NCBI GenBank assembly: GCA_017999135.1
Contig: JAGOBT010000014.1
Coordinates: forward strand, 1 to 11,840
Reading direction: 5' to 3'
Source of the DNA: Burkholderiaceae bacterium
Lineage (GTDB): Bacteria; Pseudomonadota; Gammaproteobacteria; Burkholderiales; Burkholderiaceae_C
Length of the DNA: 11,840 nucleotides
In this document: piece by piece, positions 1 through 7,372 of the stretch
Numbering within the stretch: the first letter of the stretch is position 1
Layout: every line of letters starts with the position of its first letter
The notes under the pieces: generated by a model
What the model was told of the DNA's origin: nothing
What the model saw: only the letters and a program-made list of their open reading frames with translations
Database searches by the model: none
Position numbers and translations under genes: made by a program

Positions 1-369
1 GATGAAGACGACGACGCCTTCGAGCTGCCGCACAAGCTGCAGGCCCTGCCCGACATGGCCCGCCGGCTGAGCCTGTACCACAACGCCGGCGACCTGGCCC
101 TGGTGACCAGCGACGTGACCAAGGGCAACCCCGACCGCCTGGGCGCCGCCGGCCCGCGCAATGCCCGCGCCCTGCCCGACAAGGTCAACGTGGTCGACTG
201 CGAACCGGTCACCAGCCGCAGGCAGGACCCGGACGGCCACGGCTACTACTGCCTGAACACGACGGTGCGCCAGGACGTGCTGGCCGTGCTGAACGGCCAG
301 GCGCCGGTCGACATCAAGACCCGCCGCTACCTGCCCGAGCTGCGCACCTACCGGCTGAAGAAGGCCTGA
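1..369 (+). CDS. Alpha/beta hydrolase of DUF900 type, C-terminal fragment (5' end outside window)
   Basis: The frame is open from the first base and ends with TGA at 367-369, giving the last 122 residues of a protein whose N-terminus lies to the left. The fragment resembles the C-terminal third of DUF900 (esterase/lipase-like) alpha/beta hydrolases. It has the segment RLSLYHNAGDLAL, where D31 of the fragment fits the catalytic Asp position, then a D-R-L-G turn, and later HGYYCLN, where H80 fits the catalytic His. The nucleophile Ser would be upstream and cannot be seen. Family members are generally uncharacterised serine hydrolases, and no substrate can be inferred. An internal ATG at 55 is not a credible start, because the upstream codons continue the same fold without a break. 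The gene converges with the response regulator gene, leaving only 16 bp between the two stop codons. The family call is from memory of the motif pattern, so an unrelated hydrolase family remains possible. Confidence 0.72.
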   Translation, partial: DEDDDAFELPHKLQALPDMARRLSLYHNAGDLALVTSDVTKGNPDRLGAAGPRNARALPDKVNVVDCEPVTSRRQDPDGHGYYCLNTTVRQDVLAVLNGQAPVDIKTRRYLPELRTYRLKKA

Positions 370-376
370 CCAGGCC
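363..376. terminator. Small hairpin overlapping the hydrolase stop codon
   Basis: GGCCT at 363-367 pairs with AGGCC at 372-376 around a four-base loop (GACC), right at the end of the plus-strand gene and 10 bp before the end of the converging minus-strand gene. It could serve as a short bidirectional terminator, but there is no T-run on either side, and a five-pair GC hairpin is common by chance in DNA this rich in GC. Confidence 0.2.
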
Positions 377-385
377 GCGGCGCGT

Positions 386-991
386 TCAGCTCTGGCCGCG
401 CGACAGCAGTTCCACCGCGTCGACCAGCCGGCCGGCCTGGTCGGCCAGGCTGCGCTGCTCGTCGGCGGCCATGCGGCGCAGCCGCTCCAGCGCGGTGGCG
501 CGCTGCAGGCTGTAGCGGTGCATCAGCACGCCCACGGCCAGCGGCACCAGGTCGAGCGTGGCCATGCTGTCCGCGGCCCCCTGGGCGGGCGCCGGCACGG
601 CGGCCCGCGCGGCAGACCGCGCCGGCAATTGCGCCAGCGCCGCCGCCACGGTGGGCAGGATCTGGCCGATGTCCAGCGGCTTGACGAGGTAGGCCACCGC
701 GCCCAGCTCCTTCACCTTCTGCACGGTGGCGTCGTCGGCAAACGCCGACAGGAACATGAAGGGCACATGCAGGTGGTCGCGCAGGTAGGCGGCCACGTCG
801 AAGCCGCTCATGCCTTCCATGCGGATGTCCAGCAGCGCCAGGTCGGGCTTGTGCTGGCGCGCCAGCAGGATGGCCTCGTCGCCGTTGTCGGCATCGATCA
901 CGTCATACCCGGCCTGGGCCAGGCCGTGGGTGACGGTGGCCAGCACCAGCCGGTCGTCGTCGACCACCAGGATCTTGCCTTGCTCGGCCAT
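386..991 (-). CDS. ANTAR-domain response regulator (RNA-binding antiterminator type)
   Basis: This 201-residue protein is a two-domain response regulator. Residues 5-118 are a receiver domain with acidic pocket D11-D12-D13, phospho-acceptor D55 (in LLDIRM), S82 (in FLSAF) and K104 (in VKP), so it should be phosphorylatable. An Ala/Pro-rich linker (about 119-139) leads to an ANTAR domain at about 140-198, recognised by the pattern A-x-G-V-L-M-x-R-Y-S followed by A-x-x-x-L-R-R-M-A and a final helix. ANTAR domains bind paired RNA hairpins and prevent transcription termination, as in AmiR, NasT, EutV and PdtaR. The gene starts with ATG 46 bp after the kinase stop codon on the same strand, and its family is the usual partner of HisKA_2 kinases, so the two very likely form a pair. 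The ribosome-binding site is weak (an AGGCAG-like stretch). The RNA targets are unknown, and I found no obvious dual hexaloop ANTAR target in the short non-coding gaps here. Confidence 0.93.
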   Translation of the reverse strand: MAEQGKILVVDDDRLVLATVTHGLAQAGYDVIDADNGDEAILLARQHKPDLALLDIRMEGMSGFDVAAYLRDHLHVPFMFLSAFADDATVQKVKELGAVAYLVKPLDIGQILPTVAAALAQLPARSAARAAVPAPAQGAADSMATLDLVPLAVGVLMHRYSLQRATALERLRRMAADEQRSLADQAGRLVDAVELLSRGQS

Positions 992-1037
992 CGCGCTGCC
1001 TGTTGTTGGATGCCCGGATTGTGCCGTGCCGCCCCGG

Positions 1038-4000
1038 CTACAGCGGCTCCAGCAGGGTGATGCTGGGCGGCACCAGCACCACCTTGGCCTCGACCTGCAC
1101 GCCCAGCTGGGTGAGGGTGAGCGTGGCGGTGCGGCGCGGCAGCAGTGCGCGCACCAGGCCCAGGCCCGACACGCCAGGCGGCACCTGGGCCAGGCTGAAG
1201 CCCGGCTTCAGCTGCCCGGGGCTGAGGATCTGGATCGACAGCCGGGCTTCGTCGCAGTGCAGCACGCAGTGGATGTCGCCCGGCACGCTGTGCTTGATGG
1301 CATTGGTCAGCAATTCGTTGACCGTCAGCGCGATCGGGATGGATTCCGCCTCCGGCAATGCAAAGCGGTGCGCGGGCGTGCCTTCCACGCTGACGATGAC
1401 GGGCCGGCCGAAGGTGCGCTGCACGCTGGCGGTGATGGCCTCGACCAGCGGGCGGATGCGCAGCGGCCCGCTCACGCCCACCTGCAGGCCATGCACCTGG
1501 GCGATGGCCTGCACCTGGCCCACCGCCTCGCTGATCAGCGCCGCCACCTCGGGCCGGCGCGCCGCCGTCTGCTGCAGCAGGCCGGCCACGCCCTGCAGGT
1601 TGTTCTTGATGCGGTGGTGCACTTCCTTGACCAGCATTTCGCGCTGCGACACGGCGGCGTCGAAGCGGGCCTGCTCGGCCGCACGCTGCTCGGTCACGTC
1701 GCTGGCCACCAGCAGCAGCTGCGACTCACCCGGGCTGCCCGGCCCAGCCTGGCCGGGCTGCAGCGAGACGATGCGCACATCCCACATGCGCATCTCCACG
1801 GCACCGGGCTCGGCGCCACTGCGCACCGGTCTCGGCAGCTCGCGGCGCAGCACATCGGTCTGCTGCTGGGCGGCCTGCAGGTCGGCGCGCAGCGCCACCG
1901 CATCGTCGGGGCTGAACCATTCCTCGGGCCGGCGGCCCAGCACGGCTTCCACAGGTCGGCCGAAGAACATCGCCGCCATGTGGTTGAGCCGCAGCACCGC
2001 GCCACTGGCGCAATCGAACAGCGCGATGGCCAGCGGCGCGGTGTCGATGATGCGCTGCAGCGACGCCTGCGCCTGCGCGATGCTGACCTCGGCCTGGCGC
2101 CGGCGCTCGATGTCGAGCAGCGCAAAGGTGATCTGGCTGCCGCTGCCGCGTGCGGCGTCGGCGCCCGGCAGGCCGCCATCCGCCCCGCGGCCGGTGACCA
2201 CCGCATTGCCCACCACCCAGAACTCGCGCCCGTCACGGCCACGCAGCCGGCATTCGAAGGTCTCGGCCTGGCCGTCGGCCAGGTGCTGGCGGTAATGGGT
2301 GGCGCGCAGCGGGTGGTCGGGCTCGGCGGTGGCCACGATCGAGATCGGCTCGCCGACAAAGTCAGCCAGCTCGCCGCCGAACATGCGGCGGGCCGAGCGG
2401 TTCATCCACTCGATGCCGCCGTCTCCCACGGTGACGATGCCCACCAGCACCGAGTCGAGGATGGCGCGGGTGCGCTCGGCCTGCAGCTGCACCGCCTCGC
2501 GGGCGCGGCGGCGCTCGTCCACGTCGACATAGCTGCAGATCATGCCGGCATCGGGGTCGGCCTCGTCGACCAGCCGCTTGTGCACCTGCACCCAGCGCAG
2601 GCGGCCGTCGCGCCGGCGCATGCGGCGTTCACCCTGCCAGCGGCCGGCCGTGGCCAGGCTGTGGCGCTGCTGCTGCCACAACCGGTCGAAGCCCTGCTCG
2701 TCCTCGAACAGCGCGGCCAGGTGCAGGCCTGACAGCTCGCCCACCGCGTAGCCGGTCAGGCTGGCCAGGGCCTCGTTGGCACGCTCGATGGTGGCGCCGC
2801 GCAGGTAGGCCAGGCCCACGTCGCTCAGGCTGAACATCAGCTCGCGCTCACGCGCCAGGGCCTCCAGCTCGGCCTGCTGCGCCTTCAGGCGCGACACGTC
2901 GGTGAGCACCACCACCAGCTCGGGCACGGCGGCCGCGCTGCCACTGCCGGCCGATGACCGGCTGGCCGACAGCGCGTACCAGACCTGCCGCCCACCCGGG
3001 CCGGTGCGGGCGAATTCGGTCTCGTGGCGCGGGTCGCCAGGGCCGGCACCGGCGGCGCCGTCGGCCAGCGCCTGCTGCAGCAGCGCCTGCACCTGCGGCT
3101 GGTCGGCCAGCAGGTCGGCCAGCGTGGCACCGTCCGCGCCGCCGGGTGCCAGGCCCAGCATGGCCTCGAAGCTGCGGTTGCAGCGCACCAGCTGCGCACC
3201 GCGCAGGTAGGCGATGCCGGCGCTGGTGCCGTCCAGGATGCCCGACAGCTCGCGCAGCAGCTGGCCATTGCGGCGGTGCGCTTCTTCCTGCTCGGTGATG
3301 TCCAGCGTGACAACCGACAGCGCGGCGCGGCCGCCGGTCAGCTCACCGGGCTCGACCCGCGTCAGCAGCCAGCGGGTGCCGAGGTCGGGGGTCTGCACCG
3401 CATAGCGCACCTGGGCACGCTGGCCTTCGCGCAGCGCCCGCTGCAGGCGCTCGAACTCGTCGCGCGATCCGGGTTCAACCTGGTCGCGCCCGATCGATTG
3501 CAGGCCTGCGGCCAGGCCGGCCGGCGCACTGCCCGCCGGCGCGGTGGCACCCCCGGCACCGCCGCGCACCGGCCGGGTCTGCAGCCAGCCGCGCGATGCC
3601 TCGTAGGTGGCCACGCCGACACTGGCGGTGTCCATCAGCGCGCCGATCTCCAGCTGGGCCAGATCGTGCTCGTCTTCCAGGCTGCGGTCTTCCAGCACCG
3701 CCATCACCTGCTGGCCGCCCTGGGGCGGGCTGAAGGCGCGCAGCCGCGCACGCAGGTGCTGGCGCCGGCCGTCGGCCAGGGTCAGCGTGCCCAGCACCTC
3801 CAGCGCCGGCGCGCCGGGCTGCAAGACGGGGCTGGGCGCCGCGCCGTCCCACCCCAGCAGCGCGCACAGGTCGGCCGGCGCACCCGGCAGCCAGGCCGGC
3901 GCCGGGCCGGCCAGCGCAGCGAAGGCACTGTTGCTGCGCACCACCTGGCCATGGTGGTCGTACACCAGCATGCCCACCGGGCTCAGGTCGAACCACTGGT

Positions 4001-4814
4001 CGAGCTCATGGCCCGACTGCGCGGCCGCGTCGCGGGCCTGCTGCTCCAGCGTCATGTCCTGCACCAGGGCCAGCAGCAGCGGCGCACCATCGTCGGCACT
4101 GACCCAGCGCGGCGCGTAGCGGAAGTAGCGCAACCGGCCCTGCGCGTCGACCACGCGGCGCTCCACCTGCTGCACGGGCTGCCGCCCGTCGGCCAGCGCC
4201 GCCAGCCAGTCCTGGCGCGACCGGTGCACGTCGGCATGGTCGGCGGCATCGACGAAGTCCAGCGGATCATGGCCCAGCACCTGGTCAGGGCTGCGGCCCA
4301 CGGCGTCGAAGTAGGCGCGGTTGGCCGCCACGATGGCGAACTGGCGGTCCTGCACCGTCAGCGGCTGGGGCGAATCCCACAGCAGGCGCACCAGCTCGCT
4401 GGTGGCGCCCGCCGCCAGCGGCGGCTGCGGCGGCGGCAACGGCGCGGCGGCGGCACGCAGCGCCCAGCCGCCGCCCCCGGCGCGCGCCAGGCTCAGCGCC
4501 AGGCGCTGGCCGCGCAGCGGCCCATCGGCCAGGGCGACGTCCACCACCAGGGGCTGGCCGGTCTGGGGCGCCTGGGCCGGGGCCTGCACCAGCGCCTGCA
4601 CCAAGCGTTGGCGGCCGGCCGCATCCAGCCAGGCCAGGGCCTGCTCCAGGGTCTGGCCCGCCTCACAGCCCAGCAGCCGCTGGGCCACCGGGTTGCGGTA
4701 GCTGATGCGCTGGCGCTGGTCGACCAGCAGCAGCAGCGCATCGTCCACGCCATCGAGCAGGGCCGACAGCTGGGCGTTGGACGGCAGCGTGGCAGGGCGC
4801 GGCAGCAGGGACAT
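1038..4814 (-). CDS. Multi-PAS sensor histidine kinase with HisKA_2 core
   Basis: The 1258-residue protein has no signal peptide or membrane helix, so it should be a cytoplasmic sensor. By eye it holds eight PAS-like units, starting near residues 16, 137, 265, 387, 514, 655, 782 and 916. Several end in the typical D(V/I)(T/S/D)E-type linker. Unit 4 (387-515) is degenerate and carries an Ala/Gly-rich insert after TRPVRGG. The kinase core follows: a HisKA_2 dimerisation motif (KEVHHRIKNNLQ, with H1066/H1067 as the phospho-acceptor candidates) and an HATPase domain with N-box NELLTNAIKH (N1166-H1175) and a late glycine box GVSGLGLV. The HisKA_2 type usually signals to ANTAR or stand-alone receivers, matching the ANTAR regulator encoded 46 bp downstream. 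The start is ATG at 4814, chosen because it begins the open frame. No good Shine-Dalgarno sequence precedes it. Ligands and cofactors (haem, flavin) cannot be assigned from the sequence. Confidence 0.93.
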   Translation of the reverse strand: MSLLPRPATLPSNAQLSALLDGVDDALLLLVDQRQRISYRNPVAQRLLGCEAGQTLEQALAWLDAAGRQRLVQALVQAPAQAPQTGQPLVVDVALADGPLRGQRLALSLARAGGGGWALRAAAAPLPPPQPPLAAGATSELVRLLWDSPQPLTVQDRQFAIVAANRAYFDAVGRSPDQVLGHDPLDFVDAADHADVHRSRQDWLAALADGRQPVQQVERRVVDAQGRLRYFRYAPRWVSADDGAPLLLALVQDMTLEQQARDAAAQSGHELDQWFDLSPVGMLVYDHHGQVVRSNSAFAALAGPAPAWLPGAPADLCALLGWDGAAPSPVLQPGAPALEVLGTLTLADGRRQHLRARLRAFSPPQGGQQVMAVLEDRSLEDEHDLAQLEIGALMDTASVGVATYEASRGWLQTRPVRGGAGGATAPAGSAPAGLAAGLQSIGRDQVEPGSRDEFERLQRALREGQRAQVRYAVQTPDLGTRWLLTRVEPGELTGGRAALSVVTLDITEQEEAHRRNGQLLRELSGILDGTSAGIAYLRGAQLVRCNRSFEAMLGLAPGGADGATLADLLADQPQVQALLQQALADGAAGAGPGDPRHETEFARTGPGGRQVWYALSASRSSAGSGSAAAVPELVVVLTDVSRLKAQQAELEALARERELMFSLSDVGLAYLRGATIERANEALASLTGYAVGELSGLHLAALFEDEQGFDRLWQQQRHSLATAGRWQGERRMRRRDGRLRWVQVHKRLVDEADPDAGMICSYVDVDERRRAREAVQLQAERTRAILDSVLVGIVTVGDGGIEWMNRSARRMFGGELADFVGEPISIVATAEPDHPLRATHYRQHLADGQAETFECRLRGRDGREFWVVGNAVVTGRGADGGLPGADAARGSGSQITFALLDIERRRQAEVSIAQAQASLQRIIDTAPLAIALFDCASGAVLRLNHMAAMFFGRPVEAVLGRRPEEWFSPDDAVALRADLQAAQQQTDVLRRELPRPVRSGAEPGAVEMRMWDVRIVSLQPGQAGPGSPGESQLLLVASDVTEQRAAEQARFDAAVSQREMLVKEVHHRIKNNLQGVAGLLQQTAARRPEVAALISEAVGQVQAIAQVHGLQVGVSGPLRIRPLVEAITASVQRTFGRPVIVSVEGTPAHRFALPEAESIPIALTVNELLTNAIKHSVPGDIHCVLHCDEARLSIQILSPGQLKPGFSLAQVPPGVSGLGLVRALLPRRTATLTLTQLGVQVEAKVVLVPPSITLLEPL

Positions 4815-4857
4815 CCGGCCAGTTTAGCGGCCGGGGTGATGGCGCCGGGTGTTGCCA

Positions 4858-4897
4858 GGAGTGGCCGGGAGTGGCAGGGAGTGGCAGGGAGTCGGCG
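4858..4897. repeat. Four tandem decamer units between the EAL-HDOD gene and the kinase gene
   Basis: Four consecutive 10-bp units based on GGAGTGGCAG lie at 4858-4867, 4868-4877, 4878-4887 and 4888-4897. The middle two are identical, the first differs at one base and the last is diverged (GGAGTCGGCG). They occupy the middle of the 108-bp gap (4815-4922), some 44 bp upstream of the kinase start. This is a small direct repeat that could arise by slippage or hold binding sites. No known regulator site is recognised. Confidence 0.75.
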
Positions 4898-4921
4898 CCG
4901 GAGGCGCGGCGCGAATGCGCC
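4895..4921 (-). terminator. Two adjacent GC hairpins just after the EAL-HDOD stop codon
   Basis: GGCGC at 4908-4912 pairs with GCGCC at 4917-4921 around loop GAAT, one base from the EAL-HDOD stop codon. A second stem, GCGCC/GGCGC at 4895-4899 and 4903-4907, follows in the direction of transcription. Placement suits an end-of-gene structure separating the flagellar-side transcription unit from the kinase gene, but there is no T-run, so intrinsic termination is uncertain. Confidence 0.3.
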
Positions 4922-4922
4922 G

Positions 4923-6122
4923 TCAGTCGAGCTGGCGGGCGGCCACCAGGGCGCGCAGCACCGCCTGGTTGACGGCCTGGGGCGTCATCATCAGCACCTC
5001 GGTGGCGTCGCGCATGTCCAGCAGCGACGCGGCCTCGATCGCCAGCACCAGGGCCAGATAAGGCTGGTGCGGGCCGCGCTGGTGCAGCAGCGCATCGCGC
5101 ACCGCCTCGGTGGTGGGGATGCCCTTGAGCAGGTCGGCAAACGGCTGGTGCATCAGGCGGTCGAGCAGCGAGAACACGCCGCAGATGAACAGCTCGCCAC
5201 GGCGCTCGTCGTCGCAGCCGCTGTCGCGGCCCAGTTCTTCCATCAGCAGGCCGCGGCGCACGGCGGCGTAGATCACCGGCTTCATGCTGGCATCGCGGCT
5301 GCCGGCGGCCAGCAGCAGCGCCAGCCAGCGCTTCAGCCGCTGGTAGCCCAGCAGCATGATGGCGTGGCGGAAGCTGGTCACCTCCACGCTCAGCCCGAAG
5401 GCCGGCGAGTTGATGTAGCGCATCAGCCGGAAGGCCATGGTCGGGTCGTTCTTCATCACCGCTTCCAGCCGGTCGGCGCTCTCCTGGCGGTCGACCCGGT
5501 TGATCAGCTCGACGATGGCGCTCAGCTCGGGCTGGGCGCCACGGCTGGTGCCGGGGCGTGCCGGCGCGGGGTCGTCGATCGGCCAGCCCAGCACCGCGAT
5601 GGCGCCGCGGCCGAAGGCATCGGCCATCTGCGCGTTGGTCTGCACGCCGGCCTGCACATGCGGGATGTTGCGCGACACGCCGCCCGGGGGCGGCATGCCG
5701 TCGCGCCGCTCATCGGCCAGGTCGATGATGGAATAGGCGAAGCACGGCAGCACCTCGCGCGGCAGCGGCTGCAGCGGCCGCCCCTTGATCAGCAAGGTGT
5801 TGCCGCGGGTGTGCAGCGCGGCCAGCGCGTCGGTGCAGGCCAGGTCGCTGGCCATGAAGGCCGGCACCTCGAGCATCATGTTCAGCGGCAGGTCGGTGCG
5901 CAGCACCGCGTCCAGCAGTTCCTCGCCGACGATGTTGAGCGACACGCGGTGCGCGGGCTCGGGCCAGGCAGCGGCCAGCGTGTCCAGCAGCGCGGGCACC
6001 TCGGGCTTGGCGTCCGGGCGGATGGGAAACACGGTCAGCCGCAGCGCGGTGATCGCCTTGTGGCGGTCGATCATCGGCGAATAGCCCAGGGCCACCTGGC
6101 CCAGCACGGAGGGATCACTCAT
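4923..6122 (-). CDS. Degenerate EAL plus HDOD domain signalling protein (YuxH-like architecture)
   Basis: This 399-residue protein has the two-part layout of the YuxH family. Residues 1 to about 195 form an EAL-like domain, and about 200-395 form an HDOD domain. The HDOD part is clear: NSPAFG near the usual helix turn, followed by SFRHAIMLLGYQRLKRW and later FICGVFSLLDRLM, which are hallmarks of the family. The EAL part is eroded: where active enzymes have the E-x-L signature near the start, this one reads ITALRLTVFP, and the later acidic metal ligands are not evident. Cyclic-di-GMP hydrolysis is therefore unlikely, and a binding or scaffolding role is more plausible (inference). HDOD domains generally lack HD hydrolase residues, as here. 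The gene begins with ATG 33 bp after the flgL stop codon, without a clear ribosome-binding site, and may be read through from the flagellar operon. A motility-related role is suggested only by this position. Confidence 0.88.
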   Translation of the reverse strand: MSDPSVLGQVALGYSPMIDRHKAITALRLTVFPIRPDAKPEVPALLDTLAAAWPEPAHRVSLNIVGEELLDAVLRTDLPLNMMLEVPAFMASDLACTDALAALHTRGNTLLIKGRPLQPLPREVLPCFAYSIIDLADERRDGMPPPGGVSRNIPHVQAGVQTNAQMADAFGRGAIAVLGWPIDDPAPARPGTSRGAQPELSAIVELINRVDRQESADRLEAVMKNDPTMAFRLMRYINSPAFGLSVEVTSFRHAIMLLGYQRLKRWLALLLAAGSRDASMKPVIYAAVRRGLLMEELGRDSGCDDERRGELFICGVFSLLDRLMHQPFADLLKGIPTTEAVRDALLHQRGPHQPYLALVLAIEAASLLDMRDATEVLMMTPQAVNQAVLRALVAARQLD

Positions 6123-6155
6123 GACTGAATTGTGTGCGCTGGCAGGGCTGCGCCG

Positions 6156-7352
6156 TCACTTGACATAGTCGAACAGCGACATGCGTTGCACCATGGCGTA
6201 ACTTTGCAGCGCTGCCTGGTAGCCGGTCTGCTGGTTCTGGAAGGTGCTGATGGCCTGCAGCATGTCCAGGTCCTCGGCGTCGGCCTGCACCGTGCTGGCC
6301 CACACCGCGCGGTCCTGGTTGCGGCCGTCCAGCGCGTCCAGCCGGTTGAGCATGCTGCCGGCCTCGGCGCGGGCGGCCTGCATGTGGCCCATCACCGCGT
6401 CCATGTCGCGCAGGCCGGCATTCACCGCCTGGGCCACCTGGCCGGGGTTGGCCGCCGGGTCCTTCAGCACCGCGATGCTGCGGTCCAGCGCCTCGAACAC
6501 GTCCAGGTCCGGCGCCGACGGAGTGACGGTGAACCGGTCGCCCACCACCGGCGTGCCCTTCAGGTGCAACGTCATGCCGTCCACCGTGATGGCCTGGCCG
6601 GCGCGGTAGGGCTGGTTGTCGACGGCCGTGGCGTTGCCATTGCGCAGCACGCTGATGCTGAGCACGCCGTTGTTGTCGACCACCTCCACGTCGTAGTTGC
6701 CACCGGTCAGCGCCGCGGGGTCGCTGACGGTGCCGGCGTCGATCCAGCCGGTGCCGGCATTGGCCGGGTTGGCGGCGGTGGTGAACACGCCGTTGCCGCT
6801 GCGTGCCGACAGCCAGATGGCCTGCCCGTCCACCGTGCTGGGCATCAGCTCGGTGGACGACAGCAGCGTCTGCCCGCCGGTGCCGCCGGGCACCACGCCC
6901 GCGGGCGTGTCCAGGAAGGGAATGGTGGTCGCGCCCTGCCCGCCGAACAGGAAGCCGCCGGCACCGTTGCCCTGGTTGGCCAGCGCCAGCAACTGGCTGC
7001 GCAGGTTGCCCAGCGCGTTGGCCTGGGCCTGGCGCTCGGCCGGGCTGTAGCTGCCGTTGCCGGCGGCCACCAGGGTTTCGCGGGCGGACTGCAGCAATTC
7101 ACCGGCCTGGCCCAGCGCGGCCTCGGCCAGCGTCATGGCGTTGCGGCTGGCGTCGACCGAGCGCTGCTCGCTGGCGATGCGCTGGCCGCTCAGGTAGGCA
7201 CGCTCGGCCCGTGCGGCGCCGGTGGGGTCGTCGCTGGGCTTGTTGATGCGCTTGCCGTTGGTCATGGCCGTCTGCGCCTCGGCCATGTCGCGCTGGCGCT
7301 GCTGCAGGCTGTCGACGGTGGCTTCGTAGCGGTTGGCGGTGGAGACTCGCAT
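6156..7352 (-). CDS. flgL: Flagellar hook-filament junction protein FlgL
   Basis: The 398-residue product is the second hook-filament junction protein, exported by the flagellar type III apparatus and placed between FlgK and the flagellin filament. The N-terminal helix region begins MRVSTANRYEATVDSLQQ and carries the flagellin-family motif GKRINKPSDDP (residues 33-43). The C-terminal helix region contains DLDMLQAISTFQNQQTGYQAALQSY and ends in LFDYVK, as expected for pairing of the two terminal coiled coils. The variable centre includes a beta-rich module (about 213-278) that resembles two modules in the adjacent FlgK. The length is greater than the roughly 300-residue enteric proteins, owing to this centre. 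The ATG start lies 20 bp after the flgK stop codon, which supports co-transcription. The ribosome-binding site is weak. Confidence 0.97.
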   Translation of the reverse strand: MRVSTANRYEATVDSLQQRQRDMAEAQTAMTNGKRINKPSDDPTGAARAERAYLSGQRIASEQRSVDASRNAMTLAEAALGQAGELLQSARETLVAAGNGSYSPAERQAQANALGNLRSQLLALANQGNGAGGFLFGGQGATTIPFLDTPAGVVPGGTGGQTLLSSTELMPSTVDGQAIWLSARSGNGVFTTAANPANAGTGWIDAGTVSDPAALTGGNYDVEVVDNNGVLSISVLRNGNATAVDNQPYRAGQAITVDGMTLHLKGTPVVGDRFTVTPSAPDLDVFEALDRSIAVLKDPAANPGQVAQAVNAGLRDMDAVMGHMQAARAEAGSMLNRLDALDGRNQDRAVWASTVQADAEDLDMLQAISTFQNQQTGYQAALQSYAMVQRMSLFDYVK

Positions 7353-7372
7353 GGGTCACGTCCCGGTCAAGG

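Noticed and set aside
810..2732. A 640-codon plus-strand frame opposite the response regulator and kinase
   Set aside because: It is a His/Gln/Arg-rich shadow of two clearly recognised genes on the other strand.
3024..6128. A 1034-codon open frame on the plus strand, antisense to the kinase and EAL-HDOD genes
   Set aside because: It crosses two well-supported minus-strand genes and their gap, and its product is a low-complexity Arg/Gln/His/Ala-rich string with no domain. Long antisense frames like this are expected in very GC-rich DNA.
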